Of a stretch of DNA of 64,000 nucleotides, positions 32,807 to 40,985 are shown in pieces. The translations under genes were made by a program, and so were the position numbers. The stretch is from assembly GCA_035316325.1 (NCBI GenBank), contig DATHJB010000011.1, positions 1 through 64,000 of the forward strand. Reading direction: 5' to 3'. Numbering within the stretch: the first letter of the stretch is position 1; every line of letters begins with the position of its first letter. Under the pieces are notes generated by a model. It saw nothing but the letters and a program-made list of their open reading frames with translations, ran no database searches and had not been told where the DNA came from. Origin of the DNA: Acidimicrobiales bacterium (GTDB lineage: Bacteria > Actinomycetota > Acidimicrobiia > Acidimicrobiales > VFJN01).

Positions 32807-33982
32807 ATGGCTGTCAATATCGATGCATTCAGCGGATGGCTCGGCGGGCTGTTCGGGTCTGAGGACAACGACACGCTGAACGAGTTCAACAACAACCCCG
32901 AGGGCGCGCTGGCCGAGGCCGGCTTCGGCGACGCCACGGCGGTCGACGTGACCCAGGCGATGAACCGCCTGGCCGAGACCAACCAGGGCAACCAGTCGTT
33001 CACCTCGCAGGGTGGCGCGGCCAACTTCGCCGGTAGCGGCGTCGTGAACCTGCCCCCTCCGCCTCCGGCCTACGAGGCCTACGAGGCGTCCGGTGACGGC
33101 GGCGGCCTCACCGGTGCGATCGATTCGATCAACCACTACACCAGCGTCGTCAACGAGACCGACCAGTACTACCAGGACAACGACACCACCACGATCAACG
33201 ACCAGGACACCAACGTCGACAACTCGGTCAACCAGGAGATCACCGCCTTCGGCGATGTGAACCAGGACTTCGACAACGACGTGGTGACCGGCGACGAGAA
33301 CGCCCTCGGCGGCGACGGCTCGCAGGTCAACTCGGGTGACGGTGCGGTCCAGGTGGGCGGCAGCGTGAGCGACTCGACCATCGCCACCGGCGACGTCGAG
33401 GGCTCGGTCACCGGCGACGTCAGCGGCTCGGTCGTTGGCGACGGCAACGAGGCCATCGTGGGCAGCGACGTGGGCGCCGCCAGCTTCGGCGAGGGCGACG
33501 CCATCAACGCCGAGAACGTGGCCCAGGACGGCTCCACGATCATCGACGACACCTTCGGTGACGTGAACGCCAACGTCGGCGACGGCACCCAGACGGTCGT
33601 GGACGACTCGCTCATCAGCGAGTCGGCGGTCGGCGAGGGCAACACGGTCCAGTCGAACGACGTGGCCATCGAGGCCGACGACGGCGCTGCTGTCGCCTTC
33701 GGTGACGGGTCCTCGGCCGAGGGCAGCGAGGTCGAGTCGACCAACATCGGCGGCACCACCCAGATCGCCGACGACGACGCCACCCAGCTCGGCAACACCG
33801 ACAACTCGGTGAACGACAGCTTCGACACAGTCGACAGCTTCAACACCGACGCCTCGGTGAACGACAGCTTCGACACCGAGGACAGCTTCGACACGGTCGA
33901 CAGCTTCGACACGGTGGACAGCTTCAACCAGGACAACGACACGACCACCGAGACGGTCGACGACGACCTGATCGACCTCTAG
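32807..33982 (+). CDS. IniB-like protein with predicted beta-solenoid repeats
   Basis: 391 residues. Residues 1-~58 are the IniB N-terminal domain (FSGWLGGLFG, LNEFNNNPEGALAEAGFGDAT). A Pro-rich hinge (NLPPPPPAYEAYEA) leads to ~260 residues of Asn/Asp/Gly/Ser/Thr/Val-rich sequence with alternating hydrophobics (SDSTIATGDVEGSVTGDV-type rungs) suggesting a right- or left-handed beta-solenoid. The tail repeats DSFDTV-like units and ends DDDLIDL. The whole protein has one Arg (residue 54), no Lys and no Cys. No signal peptide. Mycobacterial IniB precedes the dynamins IniA and IniC, as here. Molecular function unknown. Confidence 0.8.
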   Translation: MAVNIDAFSGWLGGLFGSEDNDTLNEFNNNPEGALAEAGFGDATAVDVTQAMNRLAETNQGNQSFTSQGGAANFAGSGVVNLPPPPPAYEAYEASGDGGGLTGAIDSINHYTSVVNETDQYYQDNDTTTINDQDTNVDNSVNQEITAFGDVNQDFDNDVVTGDENALGGDGSQVNSGDGAVQVGGSVSDSTIATGDVEGSVTGDVSGSVVGDGNEAIVGSDVGAASFGEGDAINAENVAQDGSTIIDDTFGDVNANVGDGTQTVVDDSLISESAVGEGNTVQSNDVAIEADDGAAVAFGDGSSAEGSEVESTNIGGTTQIADDDATQLGNTDNSVNDSFDTVDSFNTDASVNDSFDTEDSFDTVDSFDTVDSFNQDNDTTTETVDDDLIDL

Positions 33983-34008
33983 TCGGTCGCAGAGCACAAC
34001 CCAGTCAG

Positions 34009-34048
34009 GCGAGAGATCAGGCCCCGGTGCTCACCGGGGCCCTCTCGC
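34009..34048 (+). terminator. Bulged hairpin after the second IniB-like gene
   Basis: GGCCCCGGT (34020-34028) pairs with ACCGGGGCC (34033-34041) around a GCTC loop, and the flanks GCGAGAG (34009-34015) and CTCTCGC (34042-34048) extend the stem across a four-base bulge: 16 bp in all. It starts 26 bases after the stop codon. Probable terminator or attenuator. Confidence 0.65.
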
Positions 34049-34103
34049 GTTCCCCGGGAACCCCCGGACCCCCTCGATCCCCCACGGGCACCTCGGTGGC
34101 AAA

Positions 34104-34146
34104 GGGGCGATCCCCGATGCCCGTGACCAGGGCAAGGCGTAGGTTG
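34104..34146 (+). promoter_or_regulatory. Shared promoter-like motif, copy 3 (upstream of the third IniB-like gene)
   Basis: GGGGCGATCCCCGATG (34104-34119) and CGTAGGTTG (34138-34146), again 18 bases apart, ending 55 bases before the ATG at 34202. Sequence between the boxes differs among the copies, which argues that the two boxes are under selection rather than simply left over from duplication. Confidence 0.65.
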
Positions 34147-34201
34147 ACCACCAACGAGGGCTCCCGAGCGGGCGGAGCTCACAGAACAGGAGACCTTTGC
34201 G

Positions 34202-35422
34202 ATGAGCGTGTTCAACTTCCTCTTCAACCTCTTCGACGACGACGAGGAGCTCACGGAGTACGCCAACGACCCCGGCGGCTACACGGAAGAGCACCTCCCC
34301 GAGGGCATGACGAGCGCCGAGTTCCTCGAGGGCGTCCAGGAAGTGTGTGGGGCCCTGCCGCCCGAGCAGGCGGCGGTGCTGCGCACGGCCTACGGGCTGG
34401 ATGCCCCCGAGGGCTACGACGGCCCCGCCTACGACGCTCCTCAGCTGCCGCCGCCCCCTCCGCCGCAGCAGCCGGGCGAGTCCGACGGCGACTACCTCGT
34501 GCGGCAGGTCAACCACTACACCGAGGTCGTCAACGTCACCAACCAGCACTTCGAGGACAACGACACCACCACGATCAACGACCAGGACACCAACATCGAC
34601 AACTCCGTGAACCAGGACATCACGGCGTTCGGTGACGTGAACCAGGACTTCGACAACGACGTGGTGACCGGCGACGAGAACGCCCTCGGCGGCGACGACT
34701 CCCAGGTCAACTCGGGTGACGAGGCCGTCCAGGTGGGCGGCGACGTGTACGACTCGACCATCGCCACCGGCGACGTCGGGGGCTCGGTCACCGGCGACGT
34801 GTACGACTCGGTGGTCGGCGACGACAACGAGGCCATCGTGGGCAGCAACGTGGGCGCGGCGGCCTTCGGCGAGGGCGACGCCATCAACGCCGAGAACGTG
34901 GCCCAGGGCGGCAGCACGATCGTCGACGGCCCCGAGGGCCCCGACGGCCCGATCCTGCGGACGGCGATCGTCGACCCCGGCTACGAGCCCGAGGGCGGCA
35001 CCGTCAACGCCAACGTCGGCGACGGTACCCAGACGGTGGTGAGCGACTCGATCGTCAGCGAGTCCGCGGTCGGCGAGGGCAACACGGTCCAGTCGAACGA
35101 CGTGGCCATCGACGCCGACGACGGCGCCGCTGTCGCCTACGGCGAGGGCTCCTCGGCCGAGGGCAGCTCGGTCGAGTCGTACAACGAGGGCGGCACCACC
35201 CAGATCGCCGACGACGGCGCCGAGCAGCTGGGCAACACCGACAACTCGATCAACGACAGCTTCGACATCGAGGGCAGCGGCAACCTCGACCAGTCGATCA
35301 ACGACAGCTTCGACGTCGAGGACAGCTTCGACACCGTCGACAGCTTCGACACCGTCAACAGCGGCAACCAGGACAACGACACGACCACCACGGTCGAGGA
35401 CGACGACCTGATCGACCTCTGA
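34202..35422 (+). CDS. IniB-like protein with predicted beta-solenoid repeats, third paralog
   Basis: 406 residues, a clear paralog of the preceding gene. N-terminal domain FNFLFNLFDDDEELTEYANDP; Pro-rich hinge QLPPPPPPQQPG; then the same repeat region with long identical stretches (DNDTTTINDQDTN, NALGGD, VQSNDVAIDADDGAAVAYG) and a tail of DSFDxxD units ending EDDDLIDL. A ~22-residue insertion (GPEGPDGPILRTAIVDPGYE) interrupts the solenoid relative to its paralog. It has three Arg, no Lys and one Cys. No export signal. A perfect 13 bp hairpin follows, then the dynamin pair. Confidence 0.8.
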   Translation: MSVFNFLFNLFDDDEELTEYANDPGGYTEEHLPEGMTSAEFLEGVQEVCGALPPEQAAVLRTAYGLDAPEGYDGPAYDAPQLPPPPPPQQPGESDGDYLVRQVNHYTEVVNVTNQHFEDNDTTTINDQDTNIDNSVNQDITAFGDVNQDFDNDVVTGDENALGGDDSQVNSGDEAVQVGGDVYDSTIATGDVGGSVTGDVYDSVVGDDNEAIVGSNVGAAAFGEGDAINAENVAQGGSTIVDGPEGPDGPILRTAIVDPGYEPEGGTVNANVGDGTQTVVSDSIVSESAVGEGNTVQSNDVAIDADDGAAVAYGEGSSAEGSSVESYNEGGTTQIADDGAEQLGNTDNSINDSFDIEGSGNLDQSINDSFDVEDSFDTVDSFDTVNSGNQDNDTTTTVEDDDLIDL

Positions 35423-35441
35423 GACACCTGATCCCCCAGTC

Positions 35442-35474
35442 GAGGCCCGGTCCTTCCCCCCAGGACCGGGCCTC
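35442..35474 (+). terminator. Hairpin between the third IniB-like gene and iniA
   Basis: GAGGCCCGGTCCT (35442-35454) pairs perfectly with AGGACCGGGCCTC (35462-35474), 13 bp with a seven-base C-rich loop, 20 bases after the stop. The dynamin gene starts 134 bases further on, so this could partially terminate and set the ratio of IniB-like protein to GTPase. The rest of the gap shows no further copy of the shared promoter motif, only a related GCGGCGATCCGC palindrome at about 35503-35514. Confidence 0.7.
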
Positions 35475-35607
35475 GCCGCGGAAGGCCGCAAGTTCATGCC
35501 TGCGGCGATCCGCGTTACCTTGGATGGGAACGGTCGACGCAGATTCCGCCACGTCTCCGGGCCGTCCGCACAGCAGGCAGAATCCGTGTCGAAGGGAGCA
35601 GGGAGGC

Positions 35608-37494
35608 ATGGCGGGAGACCCCAACGCTGCCGCGCGATCCGCAGCGGTACAGAAGGCCCTATCCGTGGTCAACCTCGGTGGCCAGGCCGCGTCCGCGTAC
35701 AAGCGACCCGATCTGGCATCCCGGCTGTCCACCACCGCCAAGCGCCTCGTCGACCCCTCGTTCCACGTGTTCGTCGTCGGCGAGTTCAAGCAGGGCAAGT
35801 CGTCGCTGGTGAACGCCCTGCTCAACGCCCCCGTGTGCCCTGTCGACGACGACATCGCCACCTCGGCGCCCACCGCCGTGCGCTACGGCGACGAGGCCTC
35901 GGCGGCGGTGCTGCTCAAGCCGCCGGAGGACGACGACCCGTCCAGCATCGACATCGACGAGCGCAACGAGCCCATCCGCGAGCAGATCCCCATCGAGCAG
36001 GTGGCCCAGTACGTCACCGAGGCCGCCAACCCCTCCAACGAGCGCCGCGTGCAGGCCGTCGAGGTGTCGATCCCCCGCAAGCTGCTGGCCGACGGGCTGG
36101 TCATCGTCGACACCCCGGGCGTCGGCGGGCTCGGCTCGGCCCACAGCGCGGCCACCATCGGCGCCCTGCCCATGGCCGACGCGGTGCTGTTCATATCGGA
36201 CGCCAGCCAGGAGTTCACCGCCCCCGAGCTGGAGTTCCTGCAGACCGCCCGGCGCATGTGCCCCAACGTGATCTGCGTGCTCACGAAGGTCGACTTCTAC
36301 CCGGCGTGGCGCAAGATCCGCGACCTCGACACCGAGCACCTGGCCTCGCGGAAGATCAACGTGCCGCTGATGTGCGTGTCGTCGGCCCTGCGCATCCACG
36401 CCCTGCGCACCAACGACCGCGACCTCAACCAGGAGTCCGGGTTCCCCCAGCTGGTGGGCTACCTCCAGAACGAGATCGCCGCCAACGCCGAGAAGATCAC
36501 CATCAAGGCCGCGGCCAGCGACGTCCTCTCGGTGACCACCCTGCTCACCACGCAGTTCAAGAACGAGCAGCAGGCGCTGGCCAACCCGGAGAACGCCCAG
36601 CAGGTGGTCGGCAACCTCACCGAGCTCCAGGACCGGCTCAACCGCCTGCGGGGCGGCGCCTCCAAGTGGCAGACGGGCCTGTCCGACGGGATCGTCGACC
36701 TGCAGACCGACCTCGACCACGACCTGCGCTCCCGGCTCCGCCAGGTCACCAAGCAGGCCGACGACGCCATCGACGCCAGCGACCCCGCCGAGACCTGGGA
36801 CGACTTCCAGGCCTGGCTCTACCGCCGGGTCGCCGAGGACATCGTCCACACGTACACGTTCCTGCACGGGCGGTCCGACGAGCTGGCGTTCCGGGTGGCG
36901 GAGCACTTCGGCGAGGACAGCGGCGACCTGGCCGTGCAGCTCGACCTGATCAATCCCACCGACATCGTCGCCGCCATCGACGCCAACACCGACATCCAGG
37001 CCCAGAAGATGGGCATGGGCGCCCAGGGCCTGGCCGCCATGCGCGGCAGCTACGGCGGCATGTTGATGTTCGGCATGCTGGGCAACATGGCCGGCCTGGC
37101 GCTGGCCAACCCGGCGACGATCGTGATCGGCCTGTTCATGGGGCGCAAGGCGCTGCGCGACGAGAAGGAGCGCCAGCTCCAGATGCGCCGCAACCAGGCC
37201 AAGCAGGCGCACCGCAAGTACACCGACGAGGTGGGCTTCGTGGTCGGGAAGGACTCCCGCGACACGCTGCGACGCATCCAGCGCCAGCTGCGCGACTACT
37301 TCGCGGCCCGCGCCGAGGAGCTGCACAAGTCGACCCAGGACGCCTTGGCGGCGGCCCAGAAGGCCGTCAAGTCCGACCAGGCCACCCGCCAGCAGCGGCT
37401 GCGGGACGTCAACGCCGAGCTGGAGCGGATCGCCGTGCTACGCAAGAAGGCCATAGAGCTCTCCCCCGACCTGGCCAAGGCGGGTGTCAAGTGA
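35608..37494 (+). CDS. iniA: Dynamin-like GTPase, IniA type
   Basis: 628 residues from ATG 35608 (AGGGAGCAGGGAGG upstream). GTPase domain: P-loop GEFKQGKSS at residues 58-66, switch Thr in DIATSAPTAVRYG, G3 IVDTPGVGGLG (~residue 168) and G4 LTKVD (~229). Long helical stalk regions follow, and a hydrophobic Gly/Met-rich segment (~residues 475-515) that should insert in membranes, then a charged coiled-coil end. Length and order match mycobacterial IniA (640 residues), a membrane-remodelling dynamin induced by cell-wall drugs. GTGA overlap with iniC. Confidence 0.9.
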   Translation: MAGDPNAAARSAAVQKALSVVNLGGQAASAYKRPDLASRLSTTAKRLVDPSFHVFVVGEFKQGKSSLVNALLNAPVCPVDDDIATSAPTAVRYGDEASAAVLLKPPEDDDPSSIDIDERNEPIREQIPIEQVAQYVTEAANPSNERRVQAVEVSIPRKLLADGLVIVDTPGVGGLGSAHSAATIGALPMADAVLFISDASQEFTAPELEFLQTARRMCPNVICVLTKVDFYPAWRKIRDLDTEHLASRKINVPLMCVSSALRIHALRTNDRDLNQESGFPQLVGYLQNEIAANAEKITIKAAASDVLSVTTLLTTQFKNEQQALANPENAQQVVGNLTELQDRLNRLRGGASKWQTGLSDGIVDLQTDLDHDLRSRLRQVTKQADDAIDASDPAETWDDFQAWLYRRVAEDIVHTYTFLHGRSDELAFRVAEHFGEDSGDLAVQLDLINPTDIVAAIDANTDIQAQKMGMGAQGLAAMRGSYGGMLMFGMLGNMAGLALANPATIVIGLFMGRKALRDEKERQLQMRRNQAKQAHRKYTDEVGFVVGKDSRDTLRRIQRQLRDYFAARAEELHKSTQDALAAAQKAVKSDQATRQQRLRDVNAELERIAVLRKKAIELSPDLAKAGVK

Positions 37495-38984
37495 GCGTCA
37501 CGCAGAGCGGCGAGCGCCACATCCCGCTGCTGGAGAGCGTGCGGGTGCTGCTGACCCGCGCCCACGAGTCGTACCGGGGCACGCCGGGTGACGGGCGCAT
37601 CACCGCCGTGCTCGACCGCCTCGACGAACCGCTGCGGGTGGCGATCGCCGGCAAGGTGAAGGCCGGCAAGTCGACCCTCCTGAACGCCCTGGTGGGCGAG
37701 GAGCTGGCCCCCACCGACGCCGGCGAGTGCACCAAGATCGTCACCTGGTACCGCGACGGCATCACCTACCGGGCCACGCTGATCCCCAAGTCGGGCGACG
37801 CCCGCCAGGTGCCCTTCACCCGCGACGGCGGGGCGATCAACGTCGACCTGAACGGCGCCAACGCCGACGACATCGACAAGCTGCAGATCGAGTGGCCGTC
37901 GTCGTCGCTGCGGCAGATGACGCTGATCGACACGCCCGGCATCGCCTCGCTGTCGCAGGACGTGTCGGCCCGCACGCACGCCTTCCTGACCCCCGGCGAG
38001 GACCAGGTCACCCCCGCCGACGCCGTGCTGTACCTGATGCGGCACCTGCACTCGTCCGACATCAACTTCCTCGAGGCCTTCCACGACGAGGAGTTCTCGC
38101 AGGCCACCCCGGTGAACGCGGTGGCCGTGCTGTCGCGGGCCGACGAGGTGGGCGTGGGCCGGATCGACTCGATGGCGTCGGCCCAGCGGATCGCCTCGCG
38201 CTACCGGCTCGACCCCAAGGTGCGGCGGCTGGCGCAGACCGTGGTCCCGGTCGCAGGCCTGCTGGCCCAGTCGGGGGCGACGCTGCGGGAGGCCGAGTAC
38301 AAGGCCATCGACTCCATCGCCGGGGCCTCCCGGACCGACTCCGATCCCCTGTTCCTCTCCGCTGACCGGTTCGTGAAGGCTGAGACGGCGATCCCGCTCA
38401 CGTCGATGGAGCGGGAGCACCTGCTCGACCGCCTGGGGATGTTCGGCGTGCGGCTGGCGGTGGCGCTGATCCGCCAGGGGGCGGCGCCCAACGCCACCAC
38501 GCTGTCGAGCGAGCTGGTGCGGCGCTCGGGGCTGGTGGAGCTGCGCGACGTGCTGCTGTCGCAGTTCGCCGAGCGACGTGACGTGCTGAAGGCCCGCTCG
38601 GCGCTGCTGGCGCTGGAGGGCGTGCTGCACGAGCATCCGCTGATGGGCTCGGACCTGCTGGCGTCGGAGCTCGAGCGGATCACCTCGGGGGCGCACGAGT
38701 TCGCCGAGATCCGCCTGCTGAACGCCCTGCGGGCGGGCGGGGTGAAGGTGAAGGCCCAGGAGGCCGCCGAGATGGAGCGGGTGCTGGGCGCCGAGGGCGG
38801 TGCGCTGCACACCCGGATGGACCTGTCGCCCGAGGCCGACGTCTCCGAGCTGCGCCGGGCCCTGCAGAACGCGATCGGCCGGTGGCAACGCCGGGCCGAG
38901 TCGCCCATGTCGTCCCGCGAGGTCGCCGACGCCGCCCGGGTGCTGATCCGCACCTGCGAGGGCCTGCTCGTCAACCTGGGCTGA
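37491..38984 (+). CDS. iniC: Dynamin-like GTPase, IniC type
   Basis: 497 residues from GTG 37491, coupled to iniA. P-loop GKVKAGKST at residues 54-62, G2 region DAGECTKIVTWY, G3 LIDTPGIASL (~146) and a G4-like LSRADEVG (~210). The remainder is a helical stalk without an evident transmembrane stretch, so it may act as a heteromeric partner of the membrane-inserting IniA-type protein, as paired bacterial dynamins do. Size matches mycobacterial IniC (493 residues). Confidence 0.88.
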   Translation: MSVTQSGERHIPLLESVRVLLTRAHESYRGTPGDGRITAVLDRLDEPLRVAIAGKVKAGKSTLLNALVGEELAPTDAGECTKIVTWYRDGITYRATLIPKSGDARQVPFTRDGGAINVDLNGANADDIDKLQIEWPSSSLRQMTLIDTPGIASLSQDVSARTHAFLTPGEDQVTPADAVLYLMRHLHSSDINFLEAFHDEEFSQATPVNAVAVLSRADEVGVGRIDSMASAQRIASRYRLDPKVRRLAQTVVPVAGLLAQSGATLREAEYKAIDSIAGASRTDSDPLFLSADRFVKAETAIPLTSMEREHLLDRLGMFGVRLAVALIRQGAAPNATTLSSELVRRSGLVELRDVLLSQFAERRDVLKARSALLALEGVLHEHPLMGSDLLASELERITSGAHEFAEIRLLNALRAGGVKVKAQEAAEMERVLGAEGGALHTRMDLSPEADVSELRRALQNAIGRWQRRAESPMSSREVADAARVLIRTCEGLLVNLG

Positions 38985-39006
38985 CCTCCACGAACGCAAT
39001 TTCGGG

Positions 39007-39783
39007 TCAGGTCTTCAGCGTGGCGGTGAGGGGGAGGTGGTCGGAGAGGGCGGCGTAGGGGGTGAGGTCGTCGTCGGTGGTCGACGGGACGGTGACCGAG
39101 GTGACCTGGACGGGAGCCGAGACCCAGAGGTGGTCGATGCGGCGCTTCGGCGGGCGGTCGCGGCGGCCGGACCAGTTGGTGAGGCCGCCCTCGAGATCGT
39201 AGGGATGGGCCGTGACCCAGGCGTCACGCAGGCCCGCGGCGCGCAGGCGGTCGAACAGGGGGTCGTCGGGGCCGGCGTTGAAGTCGCCGCCGATCACCAC
39301 CGGCTGATCGGGTGAGGGAAGGCGTCGCAGCAGCCAGCCGATCTCGGCGGCGCGGTCGAGGTCCGACGTCGGCCCGTGGGGCGTGAGGTGCAGGTTCACC
39401 ACGGTCACGCCCTCGGGGGTGCGGCCGATCTGGATCAGCCGGCGGCGCCAGCTCCAGAACGCCCAGCGCCGGGTGACCGGGTAGGTCCGCACCCGCAGCG
39501 GCGCGGTCAGCCCGAGCACCGCCATGCCCTCCGACCAGGTCCGCACCGGCCAGTGCTTGAGGCCCCAGTGGCGCGACCGGGTGGTCCCGAGCGCCTGGCA
39601 GATGCGCCGGGCCTGGCCGCGCTGCACCTCCTGCAGCAGGAGCACGTCGGTTCCCCGCTCCCGCACCTCGTGCGCGACGAACGAAGCGTCGACGCCCTTG
39701 CTGCCCTGCAGGTTCCAGGAGGTGACGGTGAGTGAGCTCAGACCTTGAGGAGTATGGCGTCGCCCTGGCCGCCACCACCGCAA
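39007..39783 (-). CDS. Endonuclease/exonuclease/phosphatase (EEP) family hydrolase
   Basis: 258 residues if TTG 39783 is used; this would overlap the thiolase stop by 46 bases, and a shorter start near residue 16 is likely, as the fold begins at LTVTSWNLQGSKG. EEP motifs: WNLQG, VLLLQEVQRGQ, TVVNLHLTPHG, VVIGGDFNAGPDD, RRIDHLWVS and the terminal LSDHLPLTATL. Catalyses phosphodiester or phosphomonoester hydrolysis with divalent metal. Placed directly after the thiolase gene on the same strand. Confidence 0.8.
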   Translation of the reverse strand: MRWWRPGRRHTPQGLSSLTVTSWNLQGSKGVDASFVAHEVRERGTDVLLLQEVQRGQARRICQALGTTRSRHWGLKHWPVRTWSEGMAVLGLTAPLRVRTYPVTRRWAFWSWRRRLIQIGRTPEGVTVVNLHLTPHGPTSDLDRAAEIGWLLRRLPSPDQPVVIGGDFNAGPDDPLFDRLRAAGLRDAWVTAHPYDLEGGLTNWSGRRDRPPKRRIDHLWVSAPVQVTSVTVPSTTDDDLTPYAALSDHLPLTATLKT

Positions 39784-40916
39784 AGGGCGGCAGCGCCGAG
39801 GCCACCGCCACGACGGCCCAGCTCCAGCAGCAACGTGAGAGCGACCCGGGTGCCCGACATGCCGACCGGGTGGCCCAGGGCGATGGCCCCGCCGTTGACG
39901 TTGACCACCTCGTCGGTGATGCCCAGGTCGGCCATCGAGGCCACGCCGACAGCGGCGAACGCCTCGTTGAGCTCGAACAGGTCGACGTCGCTCACCGAGC
40001 CACCCGTCGACTCGAGCGCCGCCAGGATCGCCCGCGACGGCTGGGTCAGCAGCGACGGGTCGGGGCCCGCCACCTGGCCGTAGCCCACGACCTCGCCCAG
40101 CGGCGTGCCGCCCAGACGCTCGGCCGCCGCCTTCGAGGCGACGATCACGGCGGCGGCGCCGTCGGAGATCTGCGAGGCGTTGCCGGCGGTGATGTTGCCG
40201 GCCTTGTCGAACGCCGGCCGCAGCGCGCCCAGCGACTCGGCGGTGGTGCCCGGCCGCACGCCCTCGTCGGTGTCGACCACGATCGGGTCGCCCCTGCGCT
40301 GGGGCACCTCCACCGGCACGATCTCGTCGGCGAAGCGGCCCTCCTTGATGGCAGCCGCGGCCCGCTCGTGCGACTTGGCGGCCAGCTCGTCCTGGGGCTC
40401 GCGCGCCAGGCCGGCCGACGCGGCGTACTTCTCGGTGCCGGCACCCATCGCCACCTGGTCGAAGGCGCAGAAGAGGCCGTCGTACATCATCGAGTCGACC
40501 ACCGACTTGTCGCCCAGGCGGTAGCCCTCACGGGCGCCGGGCAGCAGGTAGGGGGCCTGGGTCATCGACTCCATGCCGCCGGCGACCACGATCTCGGCGG
40601 CGCCCGAGTTGATGAGCAGGTCGGCCAGGAAGATGGCGTTGAGGCCCGACAGGCACACCTTGTTGATCGTGGTGGCGGGCACGGTCATCGGGATGCCCGC
40701 GTTGACCGCGGCCTGGCGGGCGGCGATCTGGCCGGAGCCGGCCTGCAGCACCTGGCCCATGAACACGTAGTCGACCTGGTCGGGCTGGACGCCGGCCCGG
40801 CCGAGCGCCGCCTTGACGGCGAACCCGCCGAGGTCGGTCGCCTTGAAGCTGCCGAGGCCTCCCGACAGCTTCCCGATCGGGGTGCGAGCACCGGCGAGAA
40901 TCACTGAACCAGCCAT
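39738..40916 (-). CDS. Acetyl-CoA C-acetyltransferase (thiolase)
   Basis: 392 residues. Catalytic Cys88 in TTINKVCLSGLNAI, the loop GGMESMTQAPYLLPGAR, the catalytic His in NGGAIALGHPVGMSGTR and the proton-shuttling Cys in ALCGGGGQGDAI. Full-length biosynthetic-type thiolase, condensing two acetyl-CoA or cleaving 3-ketoacyl-CoA. In this genome it could feed acetoacetyl-CoA to the crotonyl-CoA route that includes ccrA 5 kb away. Confidence 0.94.
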   Translation of the reverse strand: MAGSVILAGARTPIGKLSGGLGSFKATDLGGFAVKAALGRAGVQPDQVDYVFMGQVLQAGSGQIAARQAAVNAGIPMTVPATTINKVCLSGLNAIFLADLLINSGAAEIVVAGGMESMTQAPYLLPGAREGYRLGDKSVVDSMMYDGLFCAFDQVAMGAGTEKYAASAGLAREPQDELAAKSHERAAAAIKEGRFADEIVPVEVPQRRGDPIVVDTDEGVRPGTTAESLGALRPAFDKAGNITAGNASQISDGAAAVIVASKAAAERLGGTPLGEVVGYGQVAGPDPSLLTQPSRAILAALESTGGSVSDVDLFELNEAFAAVGVASMADLGITDEVVNVNGGAIALGHPVGMSGTRVALTLLLELGRRGGGLGAAALCGGGGQGDAILLKV

Positions 40917-40985
40917 CTTTGGGACCCCCCTGAGGACGGTGGACGCGCCGTGCGGGCGTACCTGGACGAGGCTACTGGCCGTTAC

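Noticed and set aside
32642-35497. Long minus-strand frames rich in Val/Asp/Gly opposite the IniB-like genes
   Set aside because: They mirror the repeat coding strand (GTC/GAC reversal). The plus strand has ribosome binding sites, conserved domains and the shared promoter motifs.
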